A stretch of DNA of 64,000 nucleotides from Terriglobia bacterium (GTDB lineage: Bacteria; Acidobacteriota; Terriglobia; Bryobacterales; Bryobacteraceae), in the NCBI GenBank assembly GCA_020073615.1, contig JAIQEX010000001.1:96670-160669 (forward strand). The letters are read 5' to 3'. Every line of letters begins with the position of its first letter. The stretch's first letter is position 1. Of the stretch, positions 54,947 through 63,683 are shown in pieces. The notes beneath the pieces are model-generated. The model searched no databases, was not told the DNA's origin, and saw nothing but the letters and a program-made list of their open reading frames with translations. The translations under genes and the position numbers were made by a program.

Positions 54947-55662
54947 TCTTCTTTCCCCGCCGGCGCGCACGAAACCTTCACCTGCGCCGGCCGATACACT
55001 TCTCCATTCCATTCGTAACCGCTGCGGTAAACCTCGATCACCGTGCCTTCGGGAACCGCGCTCGATTCCTGGCGATCGATGGCGTTCATTCTCCGCGGAT
55101 CGAACGCCTGCCCCTCACAGGGAATCTCGCGCGCGTTGAATTCCTCCAGCGTTTGGTCCACGCGCTCCAGTCCCATCTCATACCCTCTCTTCAAAGCGGG
55201 GAGCATGCTATCGGCGGCATCCTCGCCGACCCGCGGGAAGAGGCGCGCGCGCCAGCCTCGCCGCGCGGACTTCGCGATCTGCCCTTCGCTGGCCCGCACC
55301 GATTCCAGGCCGCGCCCCAGCCGGTCGCGCAGGTCGATCAGCACGCCCAGGATCTCCTTGCGGCAGCGGCGCTCCGTCTCCCGCTGCACGTCGCGCTCGC
55401 GCTCCGCCATCCGGCTCGCCTGTGAGCCGACGGTGTTGTTCAATTCCTTGAAGGATCTGCCCTGCAGCTTGACTTCCTGGGTGAGCGCCGTCATGGCCGC
55501 CCACAAAGAGTAAGCCGCATCGGGTGCTGGTCCCGTCCGGCTCTCGCTCGCGCCGGTCACGGCCGCCAAAATCCCGGCGTCGACCCCGCGCGGCGGTTCC
55601 TCGTCGGCAATCGCGCCGTCCAGCCATTCCGCAAAACGCCGCAGGATCTCCTCCCGGCTCAT
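54943..55662 (-). CDS. GrpE-like nucleotide exchange factor
   Basis: A 239-residue protein. A long helical N-terminal half (VQRETERRCRKEILGVLIDL and following) precedes the GrpE beta-wing pattern FDPRRMNAIDRQESSAVPEG and the C-terminal GYEWNGEVYRPAQVKVS. An extra 70-residue N-terminal extension rich in acidic and Ala residues precedes the coiled coil. The ATG at 55662 lies just after the J-protein stop. It exchanges nucleotide on the Hsp70 encoded next. Confidence 0.82.
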   Translation of the reverse strand: MSREEILRRFAEWLDGAIADEEPPRGVDAGILAAVTGASESRTGPAPDAAYSLWAAMTALTQEVKLQGRSFKELNNTVGSQASRMAERERDVQRETERRCRKEILGVLIDLRDRLGRGLESVRASEGQIAKSARRGWRARLFPRVGEDAADSMLPALKRGYEMGLERVDQTLEEFNAREIPCEGQAFDPRRMNAIDRQESSAVPEGTVIEVYRSGYEWNGEVYRPAQVKVSCAPAGKEE

Positions 55663-55667
55663 TCCGG

Positions 55668-55952
55668 TCACTTCCCCTTCAGGACCTCCAGCCACGGCTG
55701 CGGCCCCGCGAACCGGCGCTGCCGCGCGGGGAGTTCGATCGCCGCCACCAACGGCGCCGCGGGATCCACGGAGAGGAGCCTGTCCCGCATGCGCCGGCGT
55801 GGATCGCGCAGGCGATCGTAGGCATCGCGAATCCGCTCGAATTCCTCCGGCGAACGGTCCGGCGGATGCTCTTTCACCTTGCGCACGTAAGCCGCGCGGA
55901 TCTCTTCTTCGCCGGCATCCTGGGCGACGCCCAGTACTTCTCGGGGGTCCAC
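55668..55952 (-). CDS. Minimal J-domain protein with HPPD motif
   Basis: A 94-residue protein that is little more than a J domain: helix I DPREVLGVAQDAGEEEIRAA, then helix II YVRKVKE, the loop HPPDRSPEEF (residues 29-38) and helix III FERIRDAYDRLRDPRRR. The invariant HPD is read as H-P-P-D, either a one-residue insertion or a PPD substitution. The GTG at 55952 shares one base with the upstream stop (TAGTG). With Hsp70 and GrpE genes beside it, it is presumably the dedicated co-chaperone. Confidence 0.82.
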   Translation of the reverse strand: MDPREVLGVAQDAGEEEIRAAYVRKVKEHPPDRSPEEFERIRDAYDRLRDPRRRMRDRLLSVDPAAPLVAAIELPARQRRFAGPQPWLEVLKGK

Positions 55953-58597
55953 TATCTCCGCCTGCCTTTCCTGCGTCTCCCGCCTCCCGCTCCCGGTCCG
56001 AACAACCGGTTCACCAGGGAATCGAGAGGCTCGCCGCTTTCGACGGCCTTGCGGGTCTCCTCGAACAGCAATCTCGCGATCTCCGGCGGCATGTCCGGCG
56101 GGAGCTCCGCCCCCTCGAAAATCGCTTCAATGTCGTCGTCGTCATCGTCTTCTTCGAGATCTTCGAACGGGCCGGCCGCCTCTCCGCGCGCGCGGCGGCA
56201 GTCGGGGCAACCGCACAAGGCGTCCCTTAAGAACTCGCGATACTCGGGGCCGGGACGGTACACCGTGGGAAACGCCCGCTCGGCCTTCTCTTTGCGGACC
56301 ACCGTGGATGCCTGTTCAGCGGTGAGGGTGAGATCGTTGAAAGGGGAACCGGCCAGCAACTCCACGGCCTTCTCCACCACGTCCATCTGGCGCTGCTGCC
56401 GCGCAAGCTGCGCCGCCGCCACGGCGCACACCGCCCACCGCCCTTCTCCACCCTTCGGCAGGGACAGCGCTCGCAGCAGCAGAAAGCTCGCTTCCGTAGG
56501 CGCGCCGCGTTCCAGCCCCGCCGCGGAAACCGCATACGCCAGCTCGAAATGCTCCGCGGACAAGCCCGCCTCGCCCAGGGTCTGAAGTTGGCCCACCTCG
56601 AGCGTCTGGCTGCTGCGCGGGAATTGGTGCGCCGTTTCCTCCAGCCAACCCGCGGGAATCGACTGGTTCGTTTGCATGTCTTTGGCCAGTTCGACCACGC
56701 GAACCACGGCCTCGGGCAGCGCGGCGCGTTCCCTCTTGCCGAGCGTCTCAAGGGACGGCGGTTCTTCCGTTCCGGCCTGCTTCGAGGCATACGCCAAACT
56801 GAAGATCAGTAGCGCCGCAGCCGCTTTGCTTCCCAGCACGCGCTCCACTTCCGCGCGATGCGCGGCGGCGCCATCGCTCGCCCCGCGAAGCGCGCAGACC
56901 AGGTAGCGCAAGGCCGCCAGGAAAGCCGGCCGGTCGCCCTGCTGCGATTGCGGAAGCGTCTCCATTTCAGCCAGCTTCTCGTCCGCCAGGTTGGGCTTTT
57001 TCTGCTGGAGATGGCGCAGGACACTCGCCGCCAGCAGACGCAGCCGCGCCCTGCGCACGCCGGGATGAACGCTGTCGATGCGCTCCGCCTTGGCCAGATA
57101 TTGCAGCGAGGTATGGAACGCGTTGCGCTTCTCCTTCTCTTCCATCAGGAAGAGAATCGGCTCCATATCCAGCGGGCGAATTTTGTGCCATGCTTCGGCC
57201 ACTTGCTCGGCCTGCCCTCGCCGGCCGCGCTTCGCCCAGTTGGTCCACTGCGCGAACGATTCGAAATGCGGATCGAGCGCGCAGGCGCGTTCGTACAGCT
57301 TTTCGGGGTACAGGAAATACTCCTCTTCAGCGGACTTCTTGTCTTGCCGGCTAGCGCTTTTCTGCAGAGCCCCCAGCAGTTCGAGCGGCAGCTTTCCCAG
57401 CACATCCGCCATATGAAGATAGAGCGTGGCGGCTTCCGGGCCGTTGGCCTTGAACCATCCCTCGCGCACCGCCTCTTGCCGGAACGCATCCCACGTCGTG
57501 CAGGCCATGACCAGATTCTCAGGGTCCCCGATTTCCTCCATCCCTCGCGCAAACAGCCTGTAAAAGTAGGCGTCGTGCCGGGAATTCCCACCCATAGCCG
57601 CCTGGACCTTTTCGATGCTCAGATCGGCCAGCGCGCAGCGAACGGAAATGTGCTGCTTCAACCTTTCGACTTGCCCGGGCGCAGCCTCGCGGCACGCGCG
57701 CACGGCTTCGCGGATGGCGTTGAGCACCGTCCCGTGTTTATGCGGGGCGAAAGCCCCATCCAGTGCCTCCAGGGCCTTGCGCAGCGTCGCGCAATCGGAG
57801 CTTGTGGACGCCACCAGCGCGGCCGAAGCGGGCGTCAGTCCCGCCGGCTTGCCGCCGAGCATCGCCTGCATCGCCGGAACCAGCCGCGCCGGCGCCGTCT
57901 CCGGCCCCATGGCTTCCAGGTATCGCCGGCATGCCGCGTCTTCGCCCCGATAGAAGCAGGCGATGGCGCGCACCAGCAGTTTCCAGGACGCCAGCGGGCT
58001 GCGGCGCGAAACCTCCGGCAGTTCTACCGCCTCTTCGCCCACGGACCCCGACGTCGCCGCCAGAAACGCGCGCTGCAATGCCGACGCGGCCTGGCGCAGA
58101 GGATGCTCCGCCGGCAATGCGGCACACTCCGCCAGCGCCCCGAGGTCGCCCGCCTCGCGCGCCACGGCGGCTTCGATGGCCGCGCGCCGTTCCGCGCTGA
58201 GCTCCGGATCGTTCAGCGGCCGCACCAGATCCTCGAGCCCGCCGGCGTGCACGCCGGCGTGCATGCCGGCCGAGCCGTTGCGCCCATTCAGCCGCTCCCG
58301 TGCCGAAGGGTAGCGCTCCTGAACCAACTCCAGCAGGGCCTTTGCCTCCGCCGCCATGTTCTGATCGATGAGCGATTGAATCCGCGCGGCGTACGCATCC
58401 ACCAGCAGCGCTTCGGAGGCGGCCGTGCCCTGCGCCTTGTGAATTTCCTTGGCGCTTTCGACCGCGACCTTGTATTTGCCGTTGGCGATCAGTTGCCGGA
58501 CGCTGGCCTCCGCCCCCGTACCGGGAGCGGGCCCACTCAAAGCGGGTGCGGCTCCGGCGCCACCAGATGCCCGGTTCTTCTTAAGTTTGTTCCACAC
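55952..58597 (-). CDS. Large helical-repeat (TPR-like) protein of the chaperone operon
   Basis: An 881-residue, mostly alpha-helical protein, Ala/Leu-rich with TPR-like hairpins (e.g. IANGKYKVAVESAKEIHKAQ, residues about 37-56, and LYERACALDPHFESFAQWTN). No signal peptide or membrane helix. The C-terminus has CGCPDCRRARG, a short poly-Asp run (DDDDDD) and a very basic tail. The GTG at 58597 follows a GGAG ribosome site. It is the first gene of the five-gene minus-strand unit, so it probably recruits clients or partners to the Hsp70. No family recognised. Confidence 0.78.
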   Translation of the reverse strand: MWNKLKKNRASGGAGAAPALSGPAPGTGAEASVRQLIANGKYKVAVESAKEIHKAQGTAASEALLVDAYAARIQSLIDQNMAAEAKALLELVQERYPSARERLNGRNGSAGMHAGVHAGGLEDLVRPLNDPELSAERRAAIEAAVAREAGDLGALAECAALPAEHPLRQAASALQRAFLAATSGSVGEEAVELPEVSRRSPLASWKLLVRAIACFYRGEDAACRRYLEAMGPETAPARLVPAMQAMLGGKPAGLTPASAALVASTSSDCATLRKALEALDGAFAPHKHGTVLNAIREAVRACREAAPGQVERLKQHISVRCALADLSIEKVQAAMGGNSRHDAYFYRLFARGMEEIGDPENLVMACTTWDAFRQEAVREGWFKANGPEAATLYLHMADVLGKLPLELLGALQKSASRQDKKSAEEEYFLYPEKLYERACALDPHFESFAQWTNWAKRGRRGQAEQVAEAWHKIRPLDMEPILFLMEEKEKRNAFHTSLQYLAKAERIDSVHPGVRRARLRLLAASVLRHLQQKKPNLADEKLAEMETLPQSQQGDRPAFLAALRYLVCALRGASDGAAAHRAEVERVLGSKAAAALLIFSLAYASKQAGTEEPPSLETLGKRERAALPEAVVRVVELAKDMQTNQSIPAGWLEETAHQFPRSSQTLEVGQLQTLGEAGLSAEHFELAYAVSAAGLERGAPTEASFLLLRALSLPKGGEGRWAVCAVAAAQLARQQRQMDVVEKAVELLAGSPFNDLTLTAEQASTVVRKEKAERAFPTVYRPGPEYREFLRDALCGCPDCRRARGEAAGPFEDLEEDDDDDDIEAIFEGAELPPDMPPEIARLLFEETRKAVESGEPLDSLVNRLFGPGAGGGRRRKGRRR

Positions 58598-58735
58598 GCA
58601 GCTCCAGCCTCTTCTTCTCGGGGGGGCACTTAAATTATGCCTGGATATCGCGCAAATGTCACCATCCGCCGGCCACAGTTAACGAAGTGTTCGGCGCCCG
58701 GGCGGCATCGTAGAATTTCAGGGGAGAAGGTGCCC

Positions 58736-61279
58736 ATGAACCAACCCGACAAGCCGCTGGAACGCTTCTGGGACTTGCCCCAGCAAGACCTGCTCGGCCT
58801 GCTTGAAGCAACTCCCGCCGGGCTGACTTCCGCCGAGGCGAAACGGCGCCTGCGCCTCCACGGCCCCAACAGCCTGGTGGGTGAATCCCGCTTCGCCGCG
58901 CTCATCGCTTTCCTGCGCTTTTTTGCCAACCCCCTGGTTCTGATTCTGCTGGCGGCCAGCGTCATCTCGATCGTGCTGGGCGATCCGGTGGGCGGCACCA
59001 TCATCATCGCCATTGTCCTGCTCAGCGTGGTCGTGAACTTCTATGTCGAGTTTCAGGCTCGGCATGCGGTGGAAGATATTCGCAAGCAGGTTGCTACCAC
59101 TGCCGCCATTTTGCGCGATGGACACGAACTGGAGTTGCCGGTCGCGGAACTGGTCCCCGGGGATATCGTCAAGCTCAATGCCGGAGACCTGGTGCCGGCC
59201 GACGCCCGTTTATTGGATGCCAGGGACCTGCACGTGCGCGAATCCGCGCTGACCGGCGAGTCTTTGCCCGTCGACAAGGCGGCCGGCGATCTTCCCGAAG
59301 GGCAACACAGCATTGCCGACGCCGGCAATAGCGTTTTCCTGGGAACGGCCGTGCAGACGGGAATCGGCACCGCAGTCATCGTTCGCACGGGCAGGTACAC
59401 TGCCTTCGGCGAGATTGCCCAACGGCTGGCCATGCGCCCGCCGGAGACCGAATTCGGCCGCGGCATACGCCACTTCGGGCTGATGATCACGCGCGTCATC
59501 ATGCTGCTGGTGCTCTTCGTCCTGCTGGTCAACATCGTTTTGCATCGACCCCTGCTGGAATCGTTCCTGTTCTCGGTCGCGCTGGCCGTCGGCATGACGC
59601 CGGAGATGATGCCCATGATCATCACCATCACCCTGGCGCAGGGTGCGCGCCGCATGGCCAGGAAGAAGGTCTTGGTCAAGCAACTTACGGCGATCGAGGA
59701 CTTCGGCAGCGTGGAGATTCTTTGTAGCGATAAAACCGGGACCCTCACCGAAGGCGAGATCGTGCTGGACCGCCACGTGGACGTTCGCGGCCAGGACAAC
59801 GAAGACGTCCTCCGGCTCGTTTACCTGAACAGTCACTTTCAAGCCGGCATCAGGAGCCCGCTGGACGACGCCATCCTCAAGCATAAGCACCCTGCCTGTG
59901 CCGAGTATGAGAAGGTGGACGAGATTCCCTTCGACTTCAACCGCAAGCGCCTCTCCGTGGTGGTGCGCCGTGGCGGCGAGTACATCCTCATTACCAAGGG
60001 CGAAGCGGAGAGCGTCTTTGCCGTCTGCGGGACTGTCATCGTGGACGGGGTTCCCCAGCCGTTCGACGAAAGCCGCCGGGCACAGGCGGCGGAGACCTTC
60101 CAGAAGCTGAGTGCCGACGGATTTCGCACCCTTGGCGTCGCAATGCGGAAGGTGGAACAACAGGACGCCTATGCGCTCGTGGCCGAGCAGGAGATGACGC
60201 TGGCCGGGTTTGCGGCATTCCTCGACCCGCCCAAGGAGGGGATTCCCGCGGTCCTCGAAGCGCTCCGGAAGAACTGCGTTTCCGTGGTCATCATGACCGG
60301 CGACAATCAGTACGTGACGCAGAAGGTGGCCCACGATGTCGGGCTACCTACTGATCGGATTGTCACCGGTGCCCAGGCGGACACCATGGACGATGCCGCC
60401 CTGGCTTACCAGGCGGAGCACGGCGCTATCTTCGCCCGCGTGTCTCCGGAACAAAAGAACCGCGTAATCCTCGGACTGAAGGCACGCGGCCACGTCGTCG
60501 GCTACATCGGCGACGGCATCAACGATGCTCCGTCGCTGCACACCGCCGACGTCGGCATTTCCGTAATGAATGGTGTGGATGTGGCCAAGGACGCTGCCAA
60601 GATCATCCTGCTGGAGAAGAACCTGGCGGTCTTGAACGAGGGAGTGACCGAAGGACGGCGGTGCTTCGCCAACATCATGAAGTACATCATCATGAGCACC
60701 AGTTCCAACTTCGGCAATATGTTCAGCATGGCCGCGGCGTCGGTTTTCCTGCCGTTCCTGCCCATGCTGCCCACGCAAATCCTGCTGAATAACTTCCTCT
60801 ACGACACCTCGCAGATCGCCGTCCCCGGCGATAATGTCGATCCCGCCCTGCTGCACAAACCCAAGCGCTGGCAAATCGCCTTCATTCGCCAGTTCATGAC
60901 CATCATCGGCCCCATCAGCTCGCTCTACGATTTCCTCACTTTCGGCGTGCTCCTCTGGTTGTTCCACGCCTCCACCAGCGCGCCGCTGTTCCGCACCGGA
61001 TGGTTCGTCGAATCCCTCGCCACGCAGACGCTGGTGGTGTTTGTCATCCGCACCGCGGGCAACCCCTTCCAGAGCCGTCCCAGCGGCCGGTTGCTGATCG
61101 GGGTGGTCGCCGTCTCCGTGGCCGGCGCCGTGCTCCCGTACACGCCCCTCGGCGCCGTGCTTGGGTTTACACCATTGCCGCTGCCCTTGCTGGGCGCGAT
61201 TGCGCTGCTTGCCCTGACATACCTGATGGTCGTGCAATTCGTCAAAACCTGGTTCTATCGCCGCCACGCCTTGCTCTGA
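58736..61279 (+). CDS. mgtA: Magnesium-translocating P-type ATPase (MgtA type)
   Basis: An 847-residue P3B ATPase. TGES (173-176) lies in the actuator domain. GMTPEMMPMIITITLAQGAR in helix 4 is the MgtA mark, and CSDKTGTLTEGEI (phosphorylated Asp332) is followed by GYIGDGINDAPSLHTADVGI in the P domain. About ten membrane helices. It imports Mg2+ at the cost of ATP. The ATG at 58736 has GGGGAGAAGG upstream; an ATG 33 codons earlier was rejected. The 138-base divergent gap holds TAGAAT near 58711 but seems too short for a known Mg2+-sensing leader. Confidence 0.94.
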   Translation: MNQPDKPLERFWDLPQQDLLGLLEATPAGLTSAEAKRRLRLHGPNSLVGESRFAALIAFLRFFANPLVLILLAASVISIVLGDPVGGTIIIAIVLLSVVVNFYVEFQARHAVEDIRKQVATTAAILRDGHELELPVAELVPGDIVKLNAGDLVPADARLLDARDLHVRESALTGESLPVDKAAGDLPEGQHSIADAGNSVFLGTAVQTGIGTAVIVRTGRYTAFGEIAQRLAMRPPETEFGRGIRHFGLMITRVIMLLVLFVLLVNIVLHRPLLESFLFSVALAVGMTPEMMPMIITITLAQGARRMARKKVLVKQLTAIEDFGSVEILCSDKTGTLTEGEIVLDRHVDVRGQDNEDVLRLVYLNSHFQAGIRSPLDDAILKHKHPACAEYEKVDEIPFDFNRKRLSVVVRRGGEYILITKGEAESVFAVCGTVIVDGVPQPFDESRRAQAAETFQKLSADGFRTLGVAMRKVEQQDAYALVAEQEMTLAGFAAFLDPPKEGIPAVLEALRKNCVSVVIMTGDNQYVTQKVAHDVGLPTDRIVTGAQADTMDDAALAYQAEHGAIFARVSPEQKNRVILGLKARGHVVGYIGDGINDAPSLHTADVGISVMNGVDVAKDAAKIILLEKNLAVLNEGVTEGRRCFANIMKYIIMSTSSNFGNMFSMAAASVFLPFLPMLPTQILLNNFLYDTSQIAVPGDNVDPALLHKPKRWQIAFIRQFMTIIGPISSLYDFLTFGVLLWLFHASTSAPLFRTGWFVESLATQTLVVFVIRTAGNPFQSRPSGRLLIGVVAVSVAGAVLPYTPLGAVLGFTPLPLPLLGAIALLALTYLMVVQFVKTWFYRRHALL

Positions 61280-61322
61280 GCATGCCCCTTGCCAACAGGC
61301 GAACAAAAAGCGAAAATAAGGA

Positions 61323-62285
61323 ATGGCTCTCGTGGGCATCGCCCGCCTGGCTTCCCAAAGCGAACTGCTCGAAGCCAAGCGCTCCGTCCAGTATTTCGAA
61401 ATTCAGGCGCGCAGCATCCTCAACCGCACCAAACCCAACATGCCGTTTCAGTGGACCATCAATCCCTACCGCGGCTGCGAGTTCGGCTGCAAATACTGCT
61501 ATGCCCGCTATGCGCACGAGTTCATGGAATTGGATGCCGCCGAGTTCGAAGACAAGATCTACGCCAAATCCGCGGCGGCCCACCTGCTGCGGCAGGAGCT
61601 GGCGCAAGCCGCCCGCTCCAGCCATATCGCCATCGGCACCGCCACCGATCCCTACCAGCCCGCCGAGCGGCGCTTTCGCCGCACGCGCGCCATCCTCGAA
61701 GTCTTCGCGCGCGAGAGCGGCCGCTTCCTCGGCATCACCACCAAGTCCGACCTCGTCGTGCGCGATCTCGACCTGCTCGGCGAGATCGCGCGCCGCAACG
61801 TGCTCGGCGTCAACCTCACCATCACCACGCTCGATGAGAAACTGGCGCGCCTGCTCGAGCCGCGCGCGCCCACGCCCGCACTCCGCCTCGCCACCGTGCG
61901 CCGGCTGAGCGCCGCGGGGATCTGCGTGGCCGTTTTTCCCAACCCCATCATGCCCGGTATCACCGATGGCGAACGCGCGCTCGACCGTCTCGCCCAGGCC
62001 GCGCGCGATCACGGGGCGCTCTCCTTCGGCGGCGGACCGCTCTTCCTGATGCCCACTGCCCGCAAGATATTCTTCCCGTTCCTCGAGCGCGAATTTCCCC
62101 AACTGGCCGCGCGCTATCGCGAACTCTACGCCCGTGGCGCGTACCTGGGCAGGGGATACAAGGACGAACTGCGCGCGCGCGTGGTGCGGATTCGCGAACG
62201 GTACGGCCTGGCCTCGGGCGCCATCGAGTACCGCCCCGAATTGTGGGAGGGCGAGGAGCAGGGAGAGCTGTTTCCGCTACAGTGA
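61323..62285 (+). CDS. Radical SAM protein (SPL/Rv2578c-like)
   Basis: A 320-residue protein. The [4Fe-4S] motif CEFGCKYCYAR (CX3CX2C, about residues 52-62) lies in the usual place, preceded by WTINPYRG. TDPYQPAERRFRRTRAIL and LGITTKSDLVVRDLDLL are marks of the SPL-related radical SAM group. The reaction is unknown. Spore photoproduct-like DNA repair is a family relative, but many members differ. ATG 61323 with AAGGA adjacent. The minus-strand frame covering it is a shadow. Confidence 0.88.
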   Translation: MALVGIARLASQSELLEAKRSVQYFEIQARSILNRTKPNMPFQWTINPYRGCEFGCKYCYARYAHEFMELDAAEFEDKIYAKSAAAHLLRQELAQAARSSHIAIGTATDPYQPAERRFRRTRAILEVFARESGRFLGITTKSDLVVRDLDLLGEIARRNVLGVNLTITTLDEKLARLLEPRAPTPALRLATVRRLSAAGICVAVFPNPIMPGITDGERALDRLAQAARDHGALSFGGGPLFLMPTARKIFFPFLEREFPQLAARYRELYARGAYLGRGYKDELRARVVRIRERYGLASGAIEYRPELWEGEEQGELFPLQ

Positions 62286-62590
62286 AGGCGGGATGGATCT
62301 CGCCCGGAGCGGACGCGCCCGGCAAGCCGCGCCCCGACAATGTCCAAATCGTGTATTTGTCCACGGGAAGGAAGGTTGGGGAGACTGCGCAATGTCTTCG
62401 TGCGCGCACGGAATTCCCCTCGCCCGGCGGGCATTTCTTGGAATTGCACGCTCAGGGAGAGGGCTCCCAAGCACGAAAGCGACCCTGGCCAGGCACTCCC
62501 GGCAATCCCCGACCGCATGTCCCAAGCCGCGTGGTGAGGGTAGAGGGTGCCGTGGTATCCTTTCCACGATCAGCAGGCCGGAGAATGGGA
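62286..62590. other. Intergenic region before the DUF4062 gene
   Basis: About 305 bases without a supported gene. A small palindrome (CGTGG at 62561-62565, CCACG at 62574-62578) lies just upstream of the ribosome site GGAGA at 62580-62584 and could be an operator or weak hairpin. The left part is G+C-rich like the chromosome; base composition changes in the next gene. Confidence 0.5.
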
Positions 62591-63490
62591 ATGACAGGGA
62601 CCGAGAAAACGGATTTTGGGAAAGGTGAACGGAAGTACCAGGTGTTCATCAGCTCTACCTTTGGCGATCTAGCCGGCCAGAGACAAATGGTTCTCGATGC
62701 GGTTATCGATCGTGGCCATATGCCCGTTTCCCTGGAGCGTTTTCCAGCGGCAGACAGCGCGGTGCCGTACGTAATTCAAAAGGCAATCAAAACGAGTCAA
62801 ATCTACATTGTCATCTTGGGATTCCGCTATGGCGCGATGGCAAACGCGGATATTAGCTTCACTCACCTCGAATACCAGAATGCACTCGAACTTGGAAAAA
62901 TCATCGTTGTTCCCTTTCTCCTCGCGGACGACGAAGTTCACGATGGAAGAAGCACGCTCCAGAACCAACTTGAGGAGGATAGGGCTAGTCTCGCTAGACT
63001 CGCAGTGACGACTCCTGAACACAGCAGGCTTAAGCGAGAGGTCGCCTACCTAAAATCCGAGCTGGCTCACGAGAAGAAACTCTGGGAGTTTCGGAAACAG
63101 GTTAGAGAGAACAGATTCTCCCGTCAATTCTCACTGAAAAAGGGTTCCTCCGAACAATTCGGACAGCATATGGTCCTTGCAGCTCTCCTCGAAGCCGAAC
63201 AGGAAGCTGAGCAAAAGAGGATAGCGGGCTGGATTCGAGAGCCTGAAGAGAGTGAACTAGCAGAAGCCGTCGAGGCCGTTTCTCAAAACCGTTTCTTCGT
63301 TGATGTCGTTAGAGCCATGGCGCAGTTCGATCCCCTTGCCCCACGCGTCCGGGATCAGACGGACCAGAAGCAAATAGCTGCGGTTTTTTTCGCTGAGAAG
63401 TATCTTGGGGTGTACAGCAATCATTCTGGCTGGCTCAATCCTTGTGGCGCCGACGCGCCGGACGCGAGCGCTGTCCCTGGAGATTTCTGA
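62591..63490 (+). CDS. DUF4062-domain protein, defence-like
   Basis: A 299-residue protein. The first about 100 residues match the DUF4062 pattern: KYQVFISSTFGDLAGQRQMV, then IYIVILGFRYGAM, FTHLEYQNALELGK and VVPFLLAD. This fold is TIR/Toll-like in outline and is often found at the N-terminus of NLR-like and other anti-phage proteins (established association). The rest is a charged helical region without recognised effector. Start ATG 62591, with GGAGA six bases before; ATG 62585 is an alternative. Lower G+C and AT-rich codons set it apart from the neighbours, a sign of transfer. It is followed two bases later by a truncated ORF. Confidence 0.78.
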   Translation: MTGTEKTDFGKGERKYQVFISSTFGDLAGQRQMVLDAVIDRGHMPVSLERFPAADSAVPYVIQKAIKTSQIYIVILGFRYGAMANADISFTHLEYQNALELGKIIVVPFLLADDEVHDGRSTLQNQLEEDRASLARLAVTTPEHSRLKREVAYLKSELAHEKKLWEFRKQVRENRFSRQFSLKKGSSEQFGQHMVLAALLEAEQEAEQKRIAGWIREPEESELAEAVEAVSQNRFFVDVVRAMAQFDPLAPRVRDQTDQKQIAAVFFAEKYLGVYSNHSGWLNPCGADAPDASAVPGDF

Positions 63491-63492
63491 AT

Positions 63493-63654
63493 ATGGCCCA
63501 CCCATCCCATCGTGAAGACCTTTCGCGTTTCTTGGTTCATCTTACGCGCAAGTACGACAACAGTGCTGCTCAGGATAATCTTATACCTGGATTATGCACA
63601 CGAACAGGGTCCGGGCGCGGGTCCGTTCGGTTGATGCAGTCTGCGTCTGAGTAA
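63493..63654 (+). pseudogene. Truncated second gene of the DUF4062 unit
   Basis: From ATG 63493, two bases after the DUF4062 stop, the frame reads MAHPSHREDLSRFLVHLTRK and on to about NSAAQDNLI, which looks like the N-terminus of a longer protein (patterns such as FLVHLTR and DNLI occur in uncharacterised proteins I associate with accessory loci; I cannot name the family). After about codon 33 the sequence turns into low-complexity, non-protein-like text and stops at 63654. The IS66-type end lies 30 bases further. Presumably the rest of the gene has been lost or displaced. Confidence 0.5.
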
Positions 63655-63683
63655 GGTCGTTCGGTTTTTTCGCTGCTCCATTG

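Noticed and set aside
56858-58633. 591-codon plus-strand frame
   Set aside because: Antisense to the helical-repeat gene and compositionally biased by its codon use.
58598-58735. Mg2+-sensing leader or riboswitch before mgtA
   Set aside because: Only 138 bases shared with a divergent promoter, and no recognisable M-box elements.
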